A stretch of 64,000 nucleotides of DNA from Asterochloris sp. CNOR1. Its lineage: Eukaryota; Chlorophyta; Trebouxiophyceae; Trebouxiales; Trebouxiaceae. Shown in pieces: positions 32,301 to 43,078 of the stretch (within the stretch, counting starts at the first letter, position 1; every line of letters starts with the position of its first letter). Where the stretch lies: the NCBI GenBank assembly GCA_963969365.1, contig OZ017758.1, positions 1,612,001 through 1,676,000 of the forward strand. The letters are read 5' to 3'. The notes beneath the pieces were generated by a model that had not been told where the DNA came from, did not search any database, and saw only the letters and a list, made by a program, of their open reading frames with translations. The translations under genes were made by a program, and so were the position numbers.

Positions 32301-35300
32301 TATCTGAACAGCATCATCACCTGCAGCACACGATGGATTGAGGCTTGAGGGGCTGATGCAGATCCACAGGGGTGCACAAAGCTGTCGTGCCAAGGCAAGG
32401 CGTCGCAACCTGCAGAAGGGGCAGAAGGCTGTCAGTGGCAGCAGCACCTTGCCCCTTTAGTGCATCTGAGGGCACAGATCAGGCCTGAGCAGCCTACAAC
32501 AAGCTGATTTCAATGACAGGCAGCCCCCCTCTGCGACCACATGTTGCCTGTCCACAGTGATGACTGCAATGGCTTCTGCATGACAGGCTTCATGATGTGG
32601 CAAGCCATGTGCCCCACTACAGCCAGTGTGAACAGCCAGCTTTTCCCTGCCAGCTGCCACGCAAGATGCTCAGCATGCCATGCATGGTGTCCCGCATGCC
32701 CAGAGTTGTCCCTGTTGCGATGTTGGTAGCACATGCAAGCACTGTGTGCAAGGCTGCCGCCTGCCCCATGCAGGCAGCTCTTGTTGTAGCCTGGGCTCTA
32801 GGCTATCTGCCAGCCTTCAGTGTATGAAAGACAAGAGGCGCTGTGCCACCATCACAGCCACAGCCAGGCCCAGAATCCCAGGTCCAAACCCCACCTTGTC
32901 CAGAACATCCTCTGTTTCATCTTCGTTCATGCCCTTGGGCCCCCGGCGCAGGCGGTCATCCATGAACAGGCTGATGTACTCGGGGCTGCGCTGGTTCAGA
33001 TTGATGAAGTGCTCGAAGCTGTTGTTGAGCACATTCTGGAACAGCTTATCGCTGCTGAAAGCCTCTGAGATGATCCTGCAGGGCCAGGGGTGATGTGTTC
33101 AGCCATTGCTGTGGAGGGGTGCCCAGTCTCCCATGAGAGCGTGCAGCATCCTGATGCAGCATCTGGGTTGCTGGCAGAAAACAAGTGGGCGACGCACATG
33201 CGGTGTGTCCAGCCATTGCTGAGGTGGGAAGCCTTTTGATCCCACGAGCAACACGTAGCTTTGAAGCTCTAGGCTGGCAGACAGTAGAGAGTGGCGAGCA
33301 TGAGGTCCAGGGCCCCCCGCAGGCACCCAGGGTTGCATGAGTGGGGGACAGCGCCCCCAGGAGGGAGGTGGGAAGCCCAGGCTGCTCTTGCCATGTGCCT
33401 GCCAGCTGGCAGTGCGGTCGCCCTACTGGCTCAAGAGCTGAGGCCAGCAGGGCGTGGACGGGTAGAGTGTTTTCTCACACGTATCAGGGAAAACAATCAG
33501 TGCAGCTGGGGCCCACCATGGGTAGTCAAAATCCAGCGTGCACCAGGCACCTCTTGCACCGTGGCGTGTGGTGTCCTAGTGAGCCCAATCCTGCTGCGCT
33601 TGCAGACTCAGCTGGTCTCTACCCCTTCTGGTGCCAGCACCACCCTGGACAAGCTGGCATCCGGGTTGCAGGGGACTGTGCAGCAGCTGTGCTAAGCCGT
33701 CCCTCCCCAGCCGGCAAGCGGTTCACCCCTCCAGACCATGCCAGCTGTAAAGCCGACACCCATGGTGCGTGAGTTTGGGAGGGCACCTGTCTGTTGTTGC
33801 CCATCGGCAGCCAGCAGGCATTGCGCCCCTAGCTTCAAACATCTTACGGCGCCGTCACTAGTAAACTGTACTGTGGTGTCCCCACTCCACTGCCAGCTCC
33901 TCCAGCCTGGCAGCGTTCACTGAGTCTCTCCGCTCCTCCAGGAGACCCTGCACCCCTCTCAGCTAAGCTTACGCAACCAGCAGGCTGCCTTGTCGCTCCC
34001 ACCTGTCATACTTGTCCTTCTCGGCCAGCAGGCGGTGCACCCACTCCACAGGCTCCTTGCTCAGCTCAGGCCCCTGCACCAGCGCCGCTCCCATGCCCTT
34101 CAGGTGGCTTCCCAGGACCTGGCGCATCAGCTCCAAGGAGGCATCCGTCCGCCGGAACAGTTCGTACATGCGCTTCAGGTCCTGGTTGCGATCGGCCAGC
34201 AGGAGGGGCACCATTCCGCTGCCGTCCATCTCCACCAGTGTCCTCATCTGCAAAGAAGTGATGCAGGCTGAGGGTTCAGATGCAAAGAGCAGCTCAAGAA
34301 TGGAACGCAGGACGATACCCATCTTCACCAGCATTGTCCTCATCTGCGGAGTACAGAAGTATTCAGACTAAGTGGGAAAGGTATAAGAGTGCACCCAATA
34401 CATGGCAGGCAACTGGCAGTGCACCACCCTGCCAACCTCCACCACCATTCTCACCTGCAGGCACCATGGGGCTGACACTGGTGCTGTGCATTGTGCTTCG
34501 AAGGCTGCATCTTACATTTGCCGGGGCGTGCCTTGAGCAACGACCCCTTGCAGCCCCAGAGTCCAAGGCAGAGCTGGGTTTCTTCGACTGTGCTACTCCT
34601 GTTGCGATACAGGGATGCAATCTGCACCAGTGAATTGCTAGCGCAGCGGTGGAAGTTGCTGGTGAAGTGTGCAGAGCAGCAGCCGACCTCACAGGCACCG
34701 GCAGTGAAGCCCGGACAGATCATTCCCGGTGACCGGCCACCCACTGCTTGGCCTGACCAGGCACAATGCCGCCAGCTGTTCTCAGCGCTGCCTTCTCAGC
34801 GCTGCCAGTGCCCACCTGCTTGCCAATGAGCTCTGTCTCCACCACCCGCGTGATCTTGGCCTCGCTGGTGGGGTCCAGGTAGTTTTGCACCCGCGCAATC
34901 TCCTCACTCAGCCGCCGCTCAGCCTTCAGCAGGTACTGAGGGCAGTCCGAGGAGGCAATGAACACTTGGGCCTCTGCCTGCAGCGCACACGGAGGTCATC
35001 AGGGGACAGACCTGGGCAGGCTGTGGGTGTTTTACAGCTTTTCCAGTGTCAGCCACTGGCCTCCCTGCGAAGTGGTTGACAGGCATGCTTTCTGAGGACC
35101 AGCACAGCTTACAGGCCTCTGTGGCAAACTGGCAACACACGAGTACTGTCCTGGGGATGTGGCACTAAACACTCTACCAGCAGCTGATCTTCCACTGCCA
35201 GAACGCAGGCTCTGCCCAGACATCTGTGTGCAGTCTACGGAGCCTGGGCGACCTGCTGCTGCACCCTTCAGGACTGCTCCTCAGTTGTCCCCACCTGATA

Positions 35301-37294
35301 GAACTCTGCTGCCTGAGTCAAAAAACTCCTCTCAAAGTCCTCTGTATACACCGCGGGCCCCAGGTCCATCAGCATCTGCAGAGGCAGCAATGTTCAGTGT
35401 CAGCAGGCAAATCAGTACAGCCACATAAGCTGTTGGCAAAAGCCCAGGCACTGTCCTGCTGCCTGTCTTCAACAAATGCTATGAGGAGACTGGCAGCACC
35501 CAGCATGAGCTCAGCATGCTGCCCTGGGTCCCCTGCAGCAGCAATCAGCTGGTCCAGGCCCAGAGCACAAGCATGACCTCTGCCTGGACACTTTACAGAC
35601 AAAGAATTTACTTAGCAAGCCTGCAGTCGCAAGAGAGGCTGCCTCTCAGCAGCTGGTGGTTGGCCTCTGCCAGCCGTCCTGGGCAGGCTGCCGCCCGCAA
35701 GCTACAGCCCTGCTAGCCCTGTGCAGCCCTGCAGGCCTCTGTCGCCTCAGCGTGGCCTACCTGCGTGATGGAGCGCATAAGGTTGCGGTCTATGAGCTCC
35801 CCCGTGCGCTCGCGTTGCACGTGCTCCAGCAGCAGCTTGAGCAGGCGCTCCTTGATGCGCCTGTCGCGCACCACCACATCGCGCCACTTGTTCAGGCCCA
35901 GCTGGTGCACCGGCGTCTTGTTCTGGTGCTTGACGTACACGCGATCCATGTACTACATGGCAGAGGAGCAGCGGTGCGACCTTGCATGGACTTGTGAGGC
36001 TGTGAGCACTGCTCAGGCATTGGCCTCCTGCTCTGGTGCCTCAGATGCCTGACGCGGTACATGTACCGCTGCAAAGCACTGGCAAGTGAGCTCAGATAGG
36101 CCTCAAGAGCCTGCGTGAAGACACTCATCACAGGCGTTCTTTCAGCAGACGTGCCGTGTGACGGAGACACCAGCGCGTGCAGCCCGGGCTGGGGCAAGAT
36201 GCGCCGCCTGCACACATGTGCCCAGCCAGCGCAAAGGAGCCTGCCATACAAGGAGCTGCAGCAGGCGAGCGGGATGCCTTCAGATGCATGCCCATGCTCC
36301 TCCAGAGCAGCAAGCTGGTGCCCCCCTGTCAGCATGCTGTCCATCCTGTGTCGCTGATCTGCCACTGCTCTGACTCACCATCAGGATGTCCCTGATCATC
36401 TGCATGGACTTGTTGTGGTGCTCCCAGCGCAGCTTGAGCTCGCGCAGGAAGCTCTCCCCCTGGGCGGCATCGATCTTGCGCGCGATCGTGCTGAGGTGCT
36501 GCTCAATCACGTTCTCCAGGCCCATGTACAAGCGCTCCCCAAACTTGTTGATGACCATGTTGTACGCATTCCTGCACAGTGCACCGCGGTTTGTGGGTCA
36601 GCGTGCCAGGATGCCAGACCTATTGGTGGCGTGGGACAAGCTGGCACAGACTGCACTCTGCACGCATTCCTGCACAACGGGTGCATCTGGTGGGTGGGCT
36701 GCTGTGCATCTGCAAACCCTGCGCAGAGATGCGTGGGACGTGCTGGGACCACAGCCCAGCATGCCCCAGCATGCTGACCACACGCCGACAGGGGAAGGCG
36801 GCCGGCGCTGGGCAGCTTCACACAGAGTCCACTTCAGCACCATGCTGGCACTGAACAGGTTCTGAGCCGGCTGGACAAGTACAACATCCTGACATCACCA
36901 GCAAACAGCAATGGTGACCTGTACAGCTCCTCAAAGCTGAGCCCGCTGGCATTGTGGTTGTTGATCTCATGAATGGCGTCCTCCAGCACCTTCCATGTCT
37001 TCTCTGCAGCAACGGGACAGCAGGCTGACAGGCGAGGCGACTGCGGGAAGCTTTGCATGATGCAAACAGGTTGGCTGGAGGCCTTATCTGGCAGCAAACA
37101 GCAGGCTATGGTGACTTGGTACAGCTATAGGCATGCTAGTACATCTGCCGACAGGACGCAGCACGCGAGCTGCAGAGAAAGCTGGAAGGCATTCATCCAG
37201 GCATGCTGCTGAGGAGCACTCGACTATCCCATTCACCTCCATAGTTGGGATCCATTTTCACGGGGTGCTTGAATGGCTCAATCTTGAACTGCAT
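29373..37294 (-). CDS. CUL3: Cullin-3
   Basis: CUL3 is the scaffold of CRL3 ubiquitin ligases, holding a BTB substrate adaptor at its N terminus and RBX1-E2 at its C terminus. About 14 exons can be chained. Exon 1 (37294-37237) gives [19 protein letters not shown]; exon 2 (about 37006-36905) gives [20 protein letters not shown] and FEELYR. The rest lie near 36571-36394 ([20 protein letters not shown]), 35950-35758 ([20 protein letters not shown]), 35375-35304, 34977-34813, 34252-33999, 33075-32885, 32320-32121 ([19 protein letters not shown], the cullin signature), 31756-31689, 31394-31244, 30944-30751, 30194-30037 and 29597-29373. The last exon is the winged-helix neddylation domain with the acceptor lysine in [14 protein letters not shown] and the canonical end YRYLA. 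Length (about 700-730 residues) is normal. The BTB-binding N terminus marks it as CUL3 rather than CUL1 or CUL4. Three introns contain copies of adjacent exon edges. Confidence 0.97.
31339..31492 (-). repeat. CUL3 exon start and its upstream copy
   Basis: 31401-31339 (GTGCTGCAG, then exon [17 protein letters not shown]) and 31492-31430 (GTGCTGCAG, then [17 protein letters not shown]-like) have the same length and order of features. The copy sits in the preceding intron with its acceptor intact. Confidence 0.75.
34231..34346 (-). repeat. CUL3 exon start and its upstream copy
   Basis: The real start ([27 protein letters not shown]) is preceded by CAGATGAGGACAATGCTG (MRTMLVKMG) about 90 bp upstream. 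Both have a usable CAG acceptor, and one open frame of the minus strand runs through both. Confidence 0.75.
36549..36680 (-). repeat. CUL3 exon start and its upstream copy
   Basis: The acceptor and exon start TGCAGGAATGCGTACAAC (36576-36549) recurs as TGCAGGAATGCGTGCAGA about 105 bp upstream in the intron. Confidence 0.65.
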
Positions 37295-38278
37295 GGCAGG
37301 TGTGGGCGTGATGATGGTGTGCACCCTTTGGCCAGCCAGTCCTGCACGCTCAAGAGCAGCACCATGCTCTCAGAGCCAGCGGCAAGGACCATACCCCACT
37401 TGTCATGGCCGTTGCATTGCATTTTCCGGTACTGCACCTGTGTACATTTAGCAAGCAGGATGTCCCTCCAAGCAGCTCTGGCAGGAAGGTCTGTCAAGCG
37501 GTGGGCAGTCTTTGCCCAGCTCATGTATGCAGCCCTCTCACCGGCTTCCCCTGCCTGCTCTGCCTGATTTGGGCCATCCTGCTCTGCGCAGGGCCCCACC
37601 CTGGGGCTGCCAAGTCAGAAGGCTAGCAGCTGCTTGCCTTGTTAGCGGTTTCTCGGGCAGGCTTGAAGTGATCTGCCAATATCGCTCTTGAACAGGCTGA
37701 GCAGTTTACTTTGTTGATATCGGGAGCAAACAAGTCAGCCCAGTAATTTCATGCAAAGGGGACACTGAGGCCCTCTGAGGGTGAAGCTGAGACAGTCAGG
37801 GAGCTGAACTTGTTGGGTATATAATATAATTCTGCAATCAACCGGTCAATTGACTCTGCAAAGGCCACAAGTCCATGCTTTTGAGGTTCATTTGTCACAA
37901 CTTGCGCCTTATATACATCTGCCCCTTGAACATCTTAAAATCCAGCCCTCTGCTGCCAGGGCAGGCAGTGCCCAGGGCAGGCCTTGCCCTTTACCAGCTT
38001 GCTTATGCCCTGCACGCCATGCGCCAAGCAAATGAATTGAGTGCCTCACTGCCATCAAGATTGGCCATTGTGACCGACTGAACGTGGCAACTGAGGCGCA
38101 CATGGGGGCTGTAGAGCCGATGGCATAAACCAGACACTGCCCTGCCTCCAGAGATAGGCTGCTGCAGTGTGCTGGTGGTGGGCAGTGCGCTGAGTCCTAG
38201 GTGAGGACCGGAATATGGCCATTGTTAAGAGAGATTGCTGCCTGGCTCGTGCAGGGGCAGGCAGCCAGCCTTTTGAGC
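37295..38278. promoter_or_regulatory. Divergent intergenic region between CUL3 and XRP2
   Basis: About 1 kb between the two start codons, which point away from each other. It should contain both promoters and 5' UTRs. An AT-rich run at about 37817-37830 (TATATAATATAAT) stands out in otherwise GC-rich DNA and could be a TATA-like element, although it is more than 400 bp from either ATG. Several open frames up to 113 codons cross the region without recognisable content. Confidence 0.4.
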
Positions 38279-40226
38279 ATGGGCTGCTCATGGTCAAGGA
38301 CACACGACAGGGCTGCAGCTTATCGTGTAAAGGCGGGTATTTGCTGAGCTTGCCTTCAGTCAGCATTGCAGTCGACTGAAGCTGCACCACTGTGCAGGAG
38401 GGCAAGCACATTGGCAAGGCAGCCAACAGGCAGCCGTACTCCTGGGAGCGGGCTGATCGCCCTGATCCAGCTGACTTTCAGTTCAGCAAGCTCAAAGGCC
38501 AGACATGTGTCAAGCTGCCTGGGTGAGGCTACGCTTGCTGTGGCCTGCCTGACTGCGCTGCAGCTCGCACTTGACGCCAATGCTCAGCTCTGCAATTGCA
38601 GGAGCATCAGTGGGCAGCAATTCATCATAGCAGACTGCGAGGTGTGCACCGCAAGGCCTGACAGAAGCATCTCAGGCAGTGTCAGGAGGCATGTCAATTC
38701 ATGCAGGACTGCACATTCTGGCTGCTGGACCACTCAGCTGCAGTCAGTATAGATGACTGCACTAACTGCAAGATCTATGTTGGCCCTGTGGAGAGCAGGT
38801 GTGGCAATGCTGCTCACCCTGTGTAGCCAGCTGCTTTGCACGAGGGTTCCCAGCCTTCCTGCGCGCTGCAGCGTTTTTGTCAGGGACTGCCGCGGCTGCC
38901 GCTGCAGCGTCATCTGTAGGCAATTCAGGTGTGGTCTTGCTGGCACATGCCCATGGCAGGCCTGCGCTGGCCAGGCAGCTCACGTGGTGTCTGTAGCTGC
39001 AGGACACGAGACTGTTCTGACTGCGAGTTCATGCTGTTCTGTCGCACCAAGCCCATCATAGAGTCCTCCAGTGGGCTGGGCATTGGGTGTCATAACTTTG
39101 CCTATGCTGGCCTGGCAGGTCAGTGTGCTTCTGGACTGTGGCACAGCAGGCAGCAGCCAAGATGCAGCAGACTTGCCAGTATCAGGGCCCACCTGCAGCT
39201 GGCCTGCCTGGTTGCCAACTATGCTGCTGCCACTCATCTGCTGCAGCATGCATGTGTTTCTACAGGGCAGTTGGATGCTGTGCATCTGTCCCCCTTCCAG
39301 AACTTTTGGAGCAGGGTGCATGACTTTACTCCAGCGCCAGGGAACTGGCACCTGCTGCCTGAGGTGAGAGTCTGCACAGGTTTGTGCTGTTGCTTACCCC
39401 TGTTGCCAGCCACCTCTGCAGCATGTGTCTGCAAAAAACTTGTCTGCACCCTGTCCATGCTGCTGCTGGCCATGGGAGGGCATGACACTGTTTGTTGCCT
39501 GACTAAGGCCTTGATGGGCTGTGACAACATTTGTTTGTGTTTTGAGCTGCACACTCTAAGGCTCGTCCACTGTTTGGCCAGGACAGAGATGCAAAAGCTC
39601 TGCTGGGGGGGCTTCCTCAGGAGGCTGCAGAGTTGCAAGCAGGCTCAGGGCAGGGCTGCCTGCCTGTCACAAGGGGGAATCGCCCACGCGGGGATTTGAT
39701 CTGGTGCTGGGTGCTTTTCCCCAAGGCTGACCGCAGACAGCAGCTGAGCTGGCTGCACAGCCTGCCACCAGAGGTGAAGGGGTGTCAGTCATGATCTGCA
39801 TTTGTGTGATATACTGCCTGCCTATCGTGCAACAATGCCTATGTGAGGGCTTTGGGGCCACCACCCTACAGTTTTAGCTAGAAAGCACCAAGACATTGTA
39901 TGGCATGCACAGGTCACGTTACTGCACGCCAATGAAGCTCAGCTGGATGCAGCAGCTGCTGGTGTGTTGGCCAGCAAGGCAGGGCAAGATGAGAGATATG
40001 CCAAGCAGCTGCACAAAGGTGATGAGCAGCTCTGGTTCCCTTGGGAGCTGTGCAGAGCCCCAATGACCCTGCTCTGGCTTGAAATTCAGGACCTTGCATT
40101 GGCCTGGAGCTGGGATGCCAGGGCAGCACCGCAGCAGTGCAGCAGCTCGCAGAGGAGAGTGGTGCCCTCTTTAGCCTGTCAGCTGCTGCAGCAGAGCAAT
40201 TTGAAAGCCATGGCATTGATGGATGA
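38279..40226 (+). CDS. XRP2/RP2 homologue, ARL3 GTPase-activating protein
   Basis: RP2 is a dually acylated membrane protein whose TBCC-type beta-helix is the GAP for ARL3, releasing lipidated cargo at the ciliary base. Exon 1 (38279-38326) starts MGCSWSRTHDR, the Met-Gly-Cys signal for myristoylation plus palmitoylation. Exon 2 (38398-38522) gives QPYSWERADRPDPADFQFSK, with the YSW..R...DP..F typical of RP2. Exons at 38602-38641, 38707-38798, 38872-38928, 39003-39118 and 39266-39363 give the beta-helix: SIDDCTNCKIYVGPV, ICRQFRTRDCSDCEFMLFC (with the catalytic arginine after QF), TKPIIESSSGLGIGC and FQNFWSRVHDFTPAPGNW. All these junctions keep phase. C-terminal exons end at 39773, then about 39912-40018, then about 40091-40226 (GPCIGLELGCQGSTAAVQQL and a TGA stop), matching the NDK-like domain of RP2. 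A longer open frame to 40278 is another frame. Confidence 0.93.
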
Positions 40227-40306
40227 TCAGCATTGCAGATTACAAATAAGAAGGGACAAACATTCATCATGCAACTAGCCAGAAATTATCACAATTTGGT
40301 GGCCAA

Positions 40307-42460
40307 CTACACACCCAGAGACTGTGACCTTGGGGGTTTTATGATGCGGTCAATGATGCCATACTCTAGTGCCTCATTGGCATCAAAGTAAAAGTTCCTG
40401 TTGAAGTCGTGCTGCACCTGCAATGGAGAACAGTTTCGACCTCTTTAGCGCTTGGCGCAAGTCGCTGCAAATACCTCCAATGAGACAAAAACAGGCAACA
40501 ACATCCCAAGTCAGTCCAGACTCCTGTTCACTGAGCAGGGCATCCCTCAGAGACCAGCTTTCTCAGGGATTTCGAGTACACACTCAGCAGCACCATCTGC
40601 ACAGGCAGCCATGTTGCAGCAACTCTGCAGGCCAGGTCTGAGCACACAGTCTGAAGTCATAGCTTGCTTGATACTCAAATTGAGGTGTTGGTCATAGATC
40701 AACAGCTGGGCATGGCAAGCCCCAAGGCCAGAGTTTGCACTGGGCATTCCAGGCACCCAGCCAAGTGCACTGCCTGCTTAGCCTGACCCTCCAAAACCTG
40801 GCGCATTGGCAAGGCTCCACTGGCTCAACAACACACAGTGCTGTGACGGGAGCCAGATGCACACATTTCTTAGCCTACCTTCCAGAGCCAGCCATATCGC
40901 CAGGGCTCCGCTGGGCACCTGAAGCATCCAGTCAAAAGCACAGCTCACCTTTTCAATGGGCTTGCCGGTTGCCTCTGAGAGGACCTTGTTGATGTAACCC
41001 CTGATGCGCATGAGCTCTCTGGCCTCGTTCTGAATGTCTGAGGCCTGCCCCCGCGCTGTCCCTGACGGGTGGTGCAGCATGATGCGGGTGTTGGGCAGCA
41101 CATACCGCTTGCCCTGCACAGACACCACACAAGAGTAAGGGCTGTCTGTGGCTCCAGCTGCAGGCATGCAGCAGCTCTGCAGCCAGACAGACAACAAGAA
41201 GCACAGGAGAGAAGGCTAGCTGAGCCTGCAGCTCAGGCATGCTCAAGCTGCTGGGATGACAGCAAGCGCCGCTCAACCAACACTTACCTTCTTCCCCACA
41301 GCCAGCAGGAAGCCTGCCATGCCCATGCAGCCACCGAACCCCACAGAGGCCACATCTGACTTGACGTGGCGCATTGTGTCATGCAGTGCCAAACAAGGCA
41401 CAACCTGCAGCATGAGTTGAACATTGGATGACTGCCCAGATGGTGCAGCAATGAGTTTGGGCACTACCCATCGGGCTCTGTTCTTGAGCCTGCAGTGCAG
41501 CATGGCGAGCTTGCTACTTGAGCCCAGCACAGGCCCATGCTGGCCGCAAGGCACAAAAGAATGACTCTTGCAGGGTGACAGGTCAGATGAAGCAGCAGTG
41601 GGGGCAGGCTGTAAAGCTTTGAGAGAAGTGCTCAGCACCAGCGAAAGTGCAAGGACAGGCAGAACAGGACTGCTCATGAGGCAGCACTGGAGCTTGTAGG
41701 CAAAGGCTCTGCCCTTGAGCCAGCGAGGAGCACACACAGCTTCCCTCAACCCCGCAGCACATGGACAGCACTCAGGTCGGCTCTGCCCATCCAGCAGGGG
41801 CGGGCACAGCAGGCACGCTTCCAAACAGGGGCATGCAGGCAATGTCTGCCCCACGATACGCCAGCAAGATGCTCACGCCGCCGCCAGAGGTGTTGATGTA
41901 CAGGTTGAGGTCCTTGTGGTTCTCGCTGTCAAGGTACAGCATGGTGGCCACTAGTTGGTTGCCCAGTGACTCATCTACTGGCTTGCTCAGGAAGATAATC
42001 CGTTCCCGATACTGCAGGCAGTAGCAGAGTGTGTTGGGCAGGATTTGACTGCGGGAGCTCGCAGCCTGCTCGCTATGCAGTTCAGAATCAGGTGCATGCT
42101 CAGAAGGCTCAGAAGGTCTGTTTCTGGGCACAGCAGATCTGGGCAGTGCTGCCGAAGTTGCAGAGCAGCAGGCTGCACACAAGCTCACAATGAGCGCGCA
42201 CCCCCGAAGTGAAGGGACAGCAGCAGCTTCAGGCCAAGCGCAGAGAATCATGAGCATGCGGCCAGAGGCTGAATGCACCAATTCCCCTGCAGCTGCAGCC
42301 ACTTGCTTGTCACCAAGGCAGTCCTGCCGGGGCTCACCAAGCAGTTCCAGATGTCCACCCACTGCCAGGTGCCCTCCTTGGGTGTCCTGTACGGCACTTT
42401 GGGCACGCTGACAGGCATCATGCGCGTCACCTGCCTCCGTGGCCCACAAGAGTGCCTGCA
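40307..42460 (-). CDS. CLPR2: ClpR2, non-catalytic subunit of the plastid Clp protease
   Basis: ClpR subunits take places in the plastid ClpPR rings without a working serine protease site. The exon at about 42455-42330 encodes [20 protein letters not shown], diagnostic of ClpR2. The next (about 42013-41860) gives [20 protein letters not shown] and [20 protein letters not shown]. The next (about 41405-41290) gives [20 protein letters not shown]: where ClpP has the catalytic Ser (ASMGAFLLA) this protein has Gly. The exon at about 41115-40950 gives [20 protein letters not shown], with the His retained. The last exon (about 40418-40307) gives [20 protein letters not shown] and a stop. The plastid transit peptide should lie upstream, in 42460-43020, but I could not place its exon. 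The facing XRP2 stop is only about 80 bp away. Confidence 0.9.
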
Positions 42461-43078
42461 AGATTGTCAAACAGGGACCTTGGATGTCTGCGTGACATGC
42501 AGGAGCAATGGCAAGCAGGCACAATGCTGCAAACGAGGACTCACCCATTTCTGTTCACACTGGCATGCACTTTGCCATGGAAGGAGGTGGCAGGCTGCTG
42601 AGCTAGGGGGAACTGATCTGCACAGTACAGCGTGGAGGGTGAGAGCCTGCCCGTGCAAGCTAAACGCAGGGATCTGAGGACTGACCTGCTGGCTTAGCGC
42701 CGATGTATGCTGCTGGTCTGCGAGCCTGCCAGGCAACCCTGCAGCATAGTATCATGGGCAGGTGGTCCAGAGCCAGCAGAACTATACAGGGCATGCTAAA
42801 CAACGGTGCTATTCCTACCTGGGTTGGTGGCAGCATGTTGGTGCCGAAAGTGGGGCACCCATGCTGCTCCTCGGCCAGCTTACTGCTCAAAGCAGGTTGC
42901 TTTTACTGACTCACTAGAGCCGTGTTGCTCTGAAAAACAGATACGCTCAGTCTAAACACCAGGTCTGGAGATCTAGCCACGCAACCGCAATTGCGTACTT
43001 ACAATGTTGAGCACCATCTGAGAACCTAGGCCTGCTCAACAGCTTTCATTGAGTCTTTGGCTGCGGCCTTGAGCCAGC
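42461..43078. other. ClpR2 5' end and shared promoter with IF-2
   Basis: The ClpR2 reading frame must begin here, since the conserved part starts at about 42455 with no transit peptide. A minus-strand segment at about 42890-42835 (KLAEEQHGCPTFGTNMLPP) before a GTAGG donor could be an exon but lacks an ATG. A short ATG exon near 43020-43007 (MVLNI before GTAAGT) is another option. Neither is secure. IF-2 starts in the other direction at 43079, so the two plastid-protein genes share this short divergent region. Confidence 0.4.

Noticed and set aside
39670-39700. GGGGGAATCGCCCACGCG, tRNA-like fragment
   Set aside because: No cloverleaf can be drawn, and it lies just before an XRP2 exon.
39964-40278. 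XRP2 C terminus read in the 104-codon open frame to 40278
   Set aside because: The frame ending at 40226 (GPCIGLELGCQG) matches the RP2 C-terminal domain after a normal splice; the longer frame does not.
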